Of a stretch of 64,000 nt of DNA, positions 48,480 through 54,520 are shown piece after piece (position 1 is the stretch's first letter; each line of letters begins with the position of its first letter). The stretch covers positions 1-64,000 of the forward strand of contig CAIKMJ010000077.1 in assembly GCA_903828455.1 (NCBI GenBank), written 5' to 3'. The notes below the pieces were generated by a model. It was not told the origin of the DNA. It did no database searches and was given only the letters and a program-made list of their open reading frames with translations. Source of the DNA: an uncultured Acidobacteriia bacterium (lineage in GTDB: Bacteria > Acidobacteriota > Terriglobia > Bryobacterales > Bryobacteraceae). The position numbers were made by a program, and so were the translations under genes.

Positions 48480-49499
48480 TCAACTCACGCCCGAAGTCTC
48501 TTCCCGCTCCCCCGGCACCAGCGCCGCCACCCGCCGCGCCGTCTCCGGCGCCAGCAGGATTCCGTTTCGGTAGTGACCGTATGCCAGCCACACCTGCGTC
48601 CCCGGTACCCGTTCAATCACCGGAACGTCACCGTCAACGCCCGGCCGGAATCCGTTCCATCGCTCCACCGGTTCCTGCCCTGCCAGCGCCGGCAGCAGCC
48701 CTTCCGCCCGTCGCCGCACGTCCGCAATCGCGCCCTCGTCCAGCGCCCTGTCGAATCCCGCGTGTTCGGTCGTCGTGCCGGCAATCAGCATCCCGTTCGT
48801 CCGCTGCAGCAGATACGTTCCGTTATGCCGCAAAATCGTCCCCAGCGCGCCCGGCTTTTCGCGATACGAAACCAGATGTCCGCGTACCGGCCGCGACTCC
48901 CGCGCTCCCGGCCACAGCCGCGAACTCCACGCCCCCGCCGCCAGCAGCACACCCTTGTCCGCATAACGGCCCAGCGTCGTCCACACCCCGCGTCCCAGCG
49001 CCAGAATCTCCCGCACCGGCTCCTGCTCGCGGATCTCGACGCCCCACCGCACGCACGCCTCCCGCAGCGCAGCCGTCACCTCGCGCGGATTCACCATCGC
49101 ATCGTCCGGATAAAACCGCGCCGCCACCGCGCCCTCGCGCGAACACGCCTCCGACCGGATCCCCATCCCCGCCTGCAGCGCCGCCTTCTCCTCCAGCGCC
49201 ACCGCTTCGGCCTCCGTCAGGGCAACTTCAACCGCGCCGCACGCCCGGTAATCGATCGCAACGCCCGACGCCTCCCGCAGCTCTTCCACGAACTCCGGCC
49301 ACAGCCCGAGGCTCGCCGTCGCCATCCGCCCGTGCGGTGTATCTTCCTCCACCTCGCCGCCCGGCGCCAGCATCCCGGCCCCGGCCCAACTGGCCTCCGA
49401 ACCGGTCGCCGCCGCATCGAAGAGCGTCACGTCCACGCCCTTCTGCGCCAGTCGCCACGCGCACGCCAGTCCGATGATTCCCCCGCCGACAACGATCAC
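48480..49499 (-). CDS. thiO: Glycine oxidase ThiO
   Basis: FAD-dependent oxidase that turns glycine into iminoglycine for the thiazole half of thiamine. The N-terminal dinucleotide motif VVGGGIIGLACAWRLAQ is followed by TLFDA, GSEASWAGAGMLAPGGE, and near the end WNGFRPGVDGDVPVIE and YGHYRNGILLAP, typical of ThiO. Length 339. The GTG at 49499 starts right at the FAD motif and has TACAGT 6 bases upstream. thiG lies 0.9 kb away on the same strand, with rnpB in between. Confidence 0.9.
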   Translation of the reverse strand: MIVVGGGIIGLACAWRLAQKGVDVTLFDAAATGSEASWAGAGMLAPGGEVEEDTPHGRMATASLGLWPEFVEELREASGVAIDYRACGAVEVALTEAEAVALEEKAALQAGMGIRSEACSREGAVAARFYPDDAMVNPREVTAALREACVRWGVEIREQEPVREILALGRGVWTTLGRYADKGVLLAAGAWSSRLWPGARESRPVRGHLVSYREKPGALGTILRHNGTYLLQRTNGMLIAGTTTEHAGFDRALDEGAIADVRRRAEGLLPALAGQEPVERWNGFRPGVDGDVPVIERVPGTQVWLAYGHYRNGILLAPETARRVAALVPGEREETSGVS

Positions 49500-49511
49500 A
49501 TCTTTACTGTA
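49500..49511 (-). promoter_or_regulatory. -10 element next to the thiO start
   Basis: Minus-strand TACAGT (49511-49506) lies 6 bases before the GTG at 49499, with no ribosome site between. This predicts a leaderless thiO mRNA, separate from the rnpB transcript that ends about 140 bases upstream. Confidence 0.5.
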
Positions 49512-49653
49512 ACTGTGCCGCCCGCAAGAAAGGCCGATCGCCGCATGGCCCGCAAGCCGTCACGCCTCGGTAAATGGATCGCAAAAGGAAGGAACGCAAC
49601 AGGAGCCAGCGCCATGTCGCGAAGCCGCGGCCGCGCGCCGTCCGGTCCAGGGC

Positions 49654-49680
49654 AAAACGGCTGCCGTTTCAGGCAGCCGT
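49654..49680 (-). terminator. Terminator of the RNase P RNA gene
   Basis: On the minus strand ACGGCTGCC (49680-49672) pairs with GGCAGCCGT (49665-49657) around a 6-base loop, then TTTT. It lies 23 bases beyond the 3' end of the RNase P RNA. Confidence 0.75.
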
Positions 49681-49702
49681 CGTATGAAGTTCAATCGATT
49701 AC

Positions 49703-50081
49703 GGCAGGCGAGGACTATAAGCCGGTTTTTGTACCCTTGCGGGCGACAGCCATTCGTCTACTCCGTACATTACTGTACGGCTCTAGCGACCTACCCGGAA
49801 GTTTAACGGAGCGGGCCGCTCCTTCTCCCCTATTTGGTCTTGCTCCGCGTGGGGTTTGCCCTGCCATCCGGATTACCCCGGACGCGGTGCGCTCTTACCG
49901 CACCTTTTCACCCTTACCTGCGCCGAAGCGCCGGCGGTTCGTTTTCTGTGGTACTTTCCGTGAAAGCCCCTTTGAGGGACCCCCCCCGGCCGTTAGCCGG
50001 CACGCTGCCCTGTGGAGACCGGACTTTCCTCTCGCACCCGGTTGAAGCCGGAAGCCAGCGGCCGTCCATCCGTCGCCTGCC
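49703..50081 (-). ncRNA. rnpB: RNase P RNA (bacterial type A)
   Basis: Catalytic RNA of ribonuclease P, which cuts the 5' leader from tRNA precursors. Minus-strand signatures are GAGGAAAGTCCGG (50031-50019), the stretch with AAGGGTGAAAAGGTGCGGT and GAGCGCACC in the middle, and the 3' ACAAAAACCGGCTTATAG (49732-49715). The ends were set by the P1 helix: GGCAGGCGA at the 5' end pairs perfectly with TCGCCTGCC at the 3' end, giving about 379 nt. A terminator follows. No protein gene overlaps it. Confidence 0.95.
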
Positions 50082-50284
50082 AGAACAAGTCTCCCACACA
50101 GCGTGCCCGCAGTCACGGAACCCGCGGAAATATCTGCGCTTTGGACTCAATGGATTACGCTTCCGCCCCCGTCACAGCCGTCACCGCGCGTGGTACCTGT
50201 GGGTCGGGAGAAACAACTTGTGCGGCAATCCGACGGCAGCTTCGAACGGCCCTGTGCCATCCACGGGCCCCCGATGTTATCATC

Positions 50285-50310
50285 AAAAAACAGGGCGTTT
50301 TCCCGCCCTG
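50285..50310 (-). terminator. Terminator downstream of thiG, beyond the tRNA
   Basis: On the minus strand CAGGGCG (50310-50304) and CGCCCTG (50297-50291) pair around a 6-base loop and are followed by TTTTTT (50290-50285). Since thiG ends at 50402, its transcript would run across the antisense strand of the tRNA-Met gene before stopping here. Confidence 0.75.
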
Positions 50311-50321
50311 CACCCTTCAGT

Positions 50322-50398
50322 GGCGGGGTAGCTCAGCTGGCTAGAGCGACGGTCTCATAATCCGTAGGTCGGGAGTTCGAGTCTCCCTCCCGCCACCA
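50322..50398 (+). tRNA. tRNA-Met (anticodon CAT), probably elongator type
   Basis: A 77-base cloverleaf including encoded CCA. Acceptor GGCGGGG pairs with the CCCGCC end, D-arm GCTCAGCTGGCTAGAGC, anticodon CAT at 50356-50358, T-arm GGGAGTTCGAGTCTCCC. A fully paired first acceptor base argues against an initiator tRNA. A lysidine-modified tRNA-Ile that reads ATA has the same anticodon and cannot be fully excluded. It lies opposite to, and 3 bases from, the thiG end. Confidence 0.95.
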
Positions 50399-50401
50399 GA
50401 T

Positions 50402-51178
50402 TCACCCTCTTCCAATCACACCGCTCAGCGGACTGCTCGCGCTCGCATACAGCCGCCGGTCCATCCGCCCGGCCTCGAACGCCAGCCGCCCGGCTTCCAC
50501 GCCCAGCTTCATCGCCAGCGCCATCTTCTCCGCATCCTCGGCCGCCGCCACCGCCGTGTTCATCAGGATGCCGTCCGCGCCCATCTCCATCGCGATGGCC
50601 GCGTCCGACGCCGTGCCAACACCGGCGTCCACAATCAGCGGGACTTCCGTAATCATCTCCCGCATGATCCGCAGATTCGTCGGATTCTGGATCCCCAGCC
50701 CCGACCCGATCGGCGCCGCCAGCGGCATCACCGCCGCCGCGCCCGCATCGATCAGCCGCTTCGCATTGACCACGTCGTCGTTCGTGTACGGCAACACAAT
50801 GAAGCCTTCCTTCGCCAGCACCCGCGTGGCTTCTACAAGGCCCGCGTTGTCGGGGAACAGCGTCTTCTCGTCGCCGATCACTTCGAGCTTCACCCAGTTG
50901 GAAAGCCCGACCTCGCGGCCGAGGCGCGCCGTCCGGATCGCGTCGTCCGCCGTGTAGCAGCCCGCCGTGTTCGGCAGGATGAACATCTTCTCGCGGTCGA
51001 TGTAGTCAAGCATCGACTCTTTCGTCTTATCGGTGAGATTGACCCGCCGCACCGCGACCGTCACCACCTCGGCGCCCGACGCCGCATGGCAGCGCGCCAT
51101 CTCTTCGAAGCTGCGGTACTTGCCCGTACCGATCATGAGCCGTGACCGGAATGTCCGCCCGGCAATCGTCAATGACAT
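50402..51178 (-). CDS. thiG: Thiazole synthase ThiG
   Basis: Makes the thiazole phosphate of thiamine from deoxyxylulose phosphate, ThiS-thiocarboxylate and iminoglycine (supplied by ThiO). Motifs: [39 protein letters not shown] with the Schiff-base Lys, and [11 protein letters not shown]. The ATG at 51178 ([10 protein letters not shown]) gives 258 residues, the usual size; the open frame upstream is longer. TACACT lies 6 bases before the ATG. ThiS is not in the immediate neighbourhood. Confidence 0.94.
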   Translation of the reverse strand: MSLTIAGRTFRSRLMIGTGKYRSFEEMARCHAASGAEVVTVAVRRVNLTDKTKESMLDYIDREKMFILPNTAGCYTADDAIRTARLGREVGLSNWVKLEVIGDEKTLFPDNAGLVEATRVLAKEGFIVLPYTNDDVVNAKRLIDAGAAAVMPLAAPIGSGLGIQNPTNLRIMREMITEVPLIVDAGVGTASDAAIAMEMGADGILMNTAVAAAEDAEKMALAMKLGVEAGRLAFEAGRMDRRLYASASSPLSGVIGRG

Positions 51179-51190
51179 AGTTCCAGTGTA
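51179..51190 (-). promoter_or_regulatory. -10 element next to the thiG start
   Basis: Minus-strand TACACT (51190-51185) lies 6 bases before the ATG at 51178. This matches the arrangement at thiO. I see no TPP riboswitch in the short space, which a leaderless start would in any case exclude. Confidence 0.5.
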
Positions 51191-51243
51191 CGTGCTGAAC
51201 CCGCGCATCCTGCGCTCAAACAACGTGTGCGATTCGCCCGTGC

Positions 51244-51282
51244 GCGGAAGACAAGAGCGGAAGACAAGAGCGGAAGACAAGA
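51244..51282 (+). repeat. Three 13-bp tandem units between thiG and the small membrane gene
   Basis: GCGGAAGACAAGA is repeated exactly at 51244, 51257 and 51270. It is followed by an A/G-rich tract which, on the minus strand, forms the pyrimidine tail of a terminator. Confidence 0.95.
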
Positions 51283-51314
51283 AAAGAAAGGGGGCCGCCT
51301 GTGACAGCGGCCCC
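51275..51314 (-). terminator. Terminator of the small membrane protein gene
   Basis: On the minus strand GGGGCCGC (51314-51307) pairs with GCGGCCCC (51298-51291) around 8 bases and is followed by CTTTCTTTTCTTG. A second small hairpin, GACTGAG-AAA-CTCAGTC (51357-51341), precedes it. Together they close the gene at 51448-51732. Confidence 0.7.
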
Positions 51315-51360
51315 GGGTTCGTTTGTGCGCCAAAAGTTCTGACTGAGTTTCTCAGTCGCC

Positions 51361-51408
51361 GATGTTGTCAGTCGCAGATGTTGTCAATCAGCGATGTTGT
51401 CAGTCAGC
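51361..51408 (+). repeat. 16-bp tandem repeats in the 3' region
   Basis: Three units beginning GATGTTGTCA(G/A)TC at 51361, 51377 and 51393. They lie directly beside the 16-base repeats that begin at the neighbouring stop codon, so both arrays share the period. Confidence 0.9.
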
Positions 51409-51453
51409 GTTGCTGTTAGCCAATGCTGCTTTTAACCAATGCTGCTTTTAACC
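51409..51453 (-). repeat. Tandem repeat of the small membrane gene's stop region
   Basis: On the minus strand CATTGGTTAAAAGCAG is repeated, followed by a diverged CATTGGCTAACAGCAA. The first copy contains the last codons and the TAA (51450-51448) of the small membrane protein gene. The three TAA codons are 16 bases apart and so occupy all three frames. Confidence 0.85.
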
Positions 51454-51732
51454 AATGAGGTGACGTGCATGCTCCTGCAGACTGTTGTAGATGTAGATCG
51501 ACGCCAGCACCAGGCCCGTCGCGACGGTGATCACCGTAAGCGTCTTGCCCCAGCGGTCGATCTTATCCATCCGGCCGAAGAATGCCTGCTGTTCGGTAAT
51601 CATTCTCTGTTCGCCCGCCGCGATATGAATGTTGTCATCCTCGTGCAGCGACGCGATGTTCCGGAATATCGCCAGCCCGATCACCACAACCGCCAGGCAA
51701 GCCCATGCAATCACAAAACTCGTATACGGCAT
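51448..51732 (-). CDS. Small two-helix membrane protein of unknown function
   Basis: A 94-residue protein with one helix at about 4-24 (FVIAWACLAVVVIGLAIF), a charged loop of about 40 residues containing HEDDNIHIAAGEQRMITEQQ, and a second helix at about 66-86 (LTVITVATGLVLASIYIY). I do not recognise the family. The ATG at 51732 has GGGAGG at 7 bases; a TTG two codons upstream is in frame. It stands alone between convergent and divergent neighbours, with its own double terminator. The stop codon region is part of a tandem repeat. Confidence 0.7.
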   Translation of the reverse strand: MPYTSFVIAWACLAVVVIGLAIFRNIASLHEDDNIHIAAGEQRMITEQQAFFGRMDKIDRWGKTLTVITVATGLVLASIYIYNSLQEHARHLIG

Positions 51733-51813
51733 ATCCAAACCTCCCGATCCGTACTAGTGCATCTGGCTCGCCAAAGCCTGCGCCCCCCGGCGCACATGCC
51801 ATCCTGAAGGTCT

Positions 51814-52599
51814 ATGCCCTCGCAAATCATACAGGTAGACGCATTTACGTCGCGGCCCTTCCGCGGCAACCCCGCGGCGGTCTCGATCCTCGCTGCGCCA
51901 CCTGACGAAGTCTGGATGCGCGAAGTGGCGCGGGAGATGAACCTCTCGGAAACCGCCTTCCTTTATCCCGAAGCCGGCGGCTACCGGTTGCGCTGGCTCA
52001 CGCCCGCCGTCGAGGTCGATCTCTGCGGCCACGCCACTCTCGCCGCCGCCCACGTGCTGTGGGAAGACGGCCACATCGCCCCCGATCAGCCCGCCCGCTT
52101 CCACACGCGCAGCGGCCTGCTCACCTGCACCCGCCACGGCGACTGGATCGAAATGGACTTCCCCGCCAAACTCGCCGCCCCGGCCGAGCCTCCGCCGCAG
52201 CTTACCGAAGCCCTCGGCGCCGAACTTCTCTTCGTCGGCCGAAATCAGTTCGACTACCTCGTCGAAGTCGCCTCCGAAGACGTGCTGCGTGCCCTCGCGC
52301 CCAACCATCACCTGCTGCGCCAGTTGCCGGTGCGCGGCGTCATCGTGACCGCCCGCGGCCGCGACCACGACTTCGTCTCCCGCTTCTTCGCCCCCGGCGC
52401 CGGTGTCGATGAAGACCCGGTCACCGGCTCGGCCCACACCGCTCTCGCCCCGTACTGGGGTCCGCGCCTCGGCAGGGAAGCGATGACCGGCTATCAGGCC
52501 TCGGCCCGCGGCGGCATCGTCAAAGTCCGGTTGCTCGGCGACCGCGTGATCCTCGCCGGCCAGGCCGTCACCGTCCTGCGCGGCGAGTTGCTGGCCTGA
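51814..52599 (+). CDS. PhzF-family isomerase-like protein
   Basis: Phenazine biosynthesis PhzF-like protein of 261 residues, with the two-lobed diaminopimelate-epimerase fold. IIQVDAFTSRPFRGNPAAV opens the protein, the catalytic Glu is E46 in NLSETAFLYP, and DLCGHATLAAAHVL and DPVTGSAHTALAPYW are family motifs. Most members are not in phenazine pathways, and no phz genes are here, so the substrate is unknown. It is transcribed away from the small membrane protein. Confidence 0.9.
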   Translation: MPSQIIQVDAFTSRPFRGNPAAVSILAAPPDEVWMREVAREMNLSETAFLYPEAGGYRLRWLTPAVEVDLCGHATLAAAHVLWEDGHIAPDQPARFHTRSGLLTCTRHGDWIEMDFPAKLAAPAEPPPQLTEALGAELLFVGRNQFDYLVEVASEDVLRALAPNHHLLRQLPVRGVIVTARGRDHDFVSRFFAPGAGVDEDPVTGSAHTALAPYWGPRLGREAMTGYQASARGGIVKVRLLGDRVILAGQAVTVLRGELLA

Positions 52600-52621
52600 C
52601 CGCGCTCCGCCTCGCGTGGCA

Positions 52622-52635
52622 TACACTTGAGAAAC
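52622..52635 (+). promoter_or_regulatory. -10 element next to the 47-residue ORF
   Basis: TACACT (52622-52627) lies 8 bases before the GTG at 52636. It probably drives the microprotein-symporter operon with almost no 5' leader. Confidence 0.4.
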
Positions 52636-52779
52636 GTGAAGTTCAAGCTGCCGCCCGAAACCCACGACAACGAACCGCCGCCCATCCTCGGCTCGTGGCG
52701 CAACATCTACGTCGTTGTCCTCGCCTGGCTGGCGTTCCTGATCCTGATCTTCTACGCCTTCACTCGTTACTTCGCATGA
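52636..52779 (+). CDS. 47-residue single-helix membrane microprotein
   Basis: A GTG-started ORF encoding 47 residues: a hydrophilic N-terminus (KFKLPPETHDNEPPPILGSW) and one strong helix (about 25-42) rich in Val, Leu, Ile and Phe, ending in TRYFA. It lies 13 bases before an SSS symporter gene on the same strand. Small helical partner subunits encoded just before SSS transporters are known in other bacteria, so an accessory subunit is likely. Codon use with G/C in third positions matches neighbours. The TACACT at 8 bases upstream supports expression. Confidence 0.65.
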   Translation: MKFKLPPETHDNEPPPILGSWRNIYVVVLAWLAFLILIFYAFTRYFA

Positions 52780-52792
52780 TGGCCCGACCGGC

Positions 52793-54502
52793 ATGACCAC
52801 CCTCGACTGGATTGTCCTCATCCTGACGATGACCGCCATCCCCGCCTTCGGCCTCTGGCGCGGGCGCGGCGGCTCCACCACCAGCCACTATCTGCTCGGC
52901 GGCAAGACGCTCCCCTGGTACGCCATGGGCCTTTCCATCATGGCGACGCAGGCGAGCGCCGTCACCTTCATCGCCACCACCGGCCAGTCCTACGTGGATG
53001 GCATGCGCTTCGTCCAGTTCTACTTCGGCCTGCCCGTCGCGATGGTCATCCTCGCCGCCACGGCCGTCCCCATCTTCCAGAAGGCCGGCGTCTATACCGC
53101 CTACGAGTACCTCGAGCGCCGCTTCGATGTGAAGACGCGCGCCCTCGCCAGCATCGTCTTTCTCATCCAGCGCGGCGCCGCCGTGGGCCTTTCGTTCTAC
53201 GCGCCCGCGATCGTGATGAGCGTCATCTTCGGCTGGAACGACCGCGTGACCACACTGATCATCGGCATCGTCTGCGTCCTCTACACAACCAAAGGCGGCG
53301 TGCCCGCCGTGGCGTGGACCGACGTCCTGCAGATGCTCATCATCTTCGCCGGCCTCATCCTCGCACTCTTCACCGTCGTCTCGCTCATGCCGAAGGGCGT
53401 GGGCTTTGCCGATGCCGTCTACCTCGCCGGAGCCGTCGGCAAGCTCAACGCGGTCGATACCTCGCTCGACTGGAACAACCGCTACAACCTGTGGAGCGGT
53501 CTGCTCGGCGGAGCGTTCCTTGCCCTCGGCTACTTCGGCTGCGATCAGTCCCAGGTGCAGCGCTACCTCACCGGCAAGTCCGTGGCGCAGAGCCGCCTGA
53601 GCCTGATCTTCAACGGCATGGCCAAGGTGCCGATGCAGTTCTTCATTCTCTTCGTCGGAGCCATGGTCTTCGTGTTCTACCTGTTCGCCCAGCCGCCCAT
53701 TCTGTTCCAGAAGACGGCGATGGAAGCGATCCGCACGCAGCAGGGCTATGGCACGGTGCAGAGCCGCTTCGATGCCGCCTGGCAGAAGCGCCAGGATGCG
53801 GCGCATGCGCTGAGCGCCGCCCGCGCGCGCAACGACGAATCCGCGCTCGCCGCCTCCGTCGCCGGTTACCGCGCCGCGCAGAAGGAAATGGACGCGGCCC
53901 GCGGCGCGGGCATCAAACTCTTCGAGAAGGCGCAGGGCAAGCCCGGCTACAACGATACGAATTACATCTTCCTTTCCTTCGTGACCAGGTACTTTCCGGT
54001 CGGCGTTGTCGGGCTGGTTATTGCCGTGATTCTCAATGCCGCGATGACGTCCAGCTCGGGCGAGCTCAGCTCGCTCGCCACCGTCAGCGTCATCGATATC
54101 TACCGGCGGCTCATGCGGCCCGAGCAGACCGACCGCCACTACCTTCTGATCTCACGCATCTGCACGGCCCTCTGGGGCGCGTGGGCGGTAGTGTTCGCGC
54201 AGTATGCCAGGAATCTCGGCTCGCTGGTGGAGGCGGTCAATCAGGTGGGCTCATTCTTCTATCCCGTGCTGCTGGGCGTTTTCGCGCTGGCCTTCTTCTT
54301 CCCGAAGGTGCGCGGCAATGCGGCCTTCTGGGCGATGCTCGCGGGTGAGGGCGTCGTGATCGCTTGCGCGGTCTTCACGCACGTGGCTTTCCTCTGGTAC
54401 AACGTGATCGGCTCGGTTGCGGTTGTCCTCTTCGGCGTTCTGATTGCCGCCGCCTTTCCCGAACCGTCCGGGCACACGCTGCGGAATGGAATCGTCGATT
54501 AA
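52793..54502 (+). CDS. Sodium:solute symporter (SSS family)
   Basis: Integral membrane Na+/solute symporter of 569 residues. Visible helices include those of the LeuT-like core: AMGLSIMATQASAVTFIATT (TM1 region, about 44-63), the ALGYFGCDQSQVQRYLTGK SSS signature (about 244-262), and NAAMTSSSGELSSLATVSVI (TM8 region with Na+-site Ser residues, about 415-434). A hydrophilic, helical insert of about 75 residues (about 318-395) lies between two helices. The substrate is unknown. The microprotein precedes it and the PAS/receiver gene follows after 18 bases. Confidence 0.92.
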   Translation: MTTLDWIVLILTMTAIPAFGLWRGRGGSTTSHYLLGGKTLPWYAMGLSIMATQASAVTFIATTGQSYVDGMRFVQFYFGLPVAMVILAATAVPIFQKAGVYTAYEYLERRFDVKTRALASIVFLIQRGAAVGLSFYAPAIVMSVIFGWNDRVTTLIIGIVCVLYTTKGGVPAVAWTDVLQMLIIFAGLILALFTVVSLMPKGVGFADAVYLAGAVGKLNAVDTSLDWNNRYNLWSGLLGGAFLALGYFGCDQSQVQRYLTGKSVAQSRLSLIFNGMAKVPMQFFILFVGAMVFVFYLFAQPPILFQKTAMEAIRTQQGYGTVQSRFDAAWQKRQDAAHALSAARARNDESALAASVAGYRAAQKEMDAARGAGIKLFEKAQGKPGYNDTNYIFLSFVTRYFPVGVVGLVIAVILNAAMTSSSGELSSLATVSVIDIYRRLMRPEQTDRHYLLISRICTALWGAWAVVFAQYARNLGSLVEAVNQVGSFFYPVLLGVFALAFFFPKVRGNAAFWAMLAGEGVVIACAVFTHVAFLWYNVIGSVAVVLFGVLIAAAFPEPSGHTLRNGIVD

Positions 54503-54520
54503 CCCGGAGCGCAGCTGAAA

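Noticed and set aside
47834-49477. 547-codon plus-strand frame running into thiO
   Set aside because: Most of it lies opposite thiO and is Pro/Arg/Ala-rich; only the short stretch before thiO could hold anything and it shows no domain.
49546-49700. Basic plus-strand small ORF starting MARKPSRLGKW
   Set aside because: It runs across the RNase P terminator and into rnpB, and has no ribosome site at a good distance.
51179-51447. TPP riboswitch before thiG
   Set aside because: None of the conserved riboswitch elements could be found, and the -10 box sits 6 bases from the start codon, leaving no room for a leader RNA.
51244-51453. CRISPR array
   Set aside because: The repeats are 13-16 bases, directly abutting, without unique spacers, and no cas genes are present.
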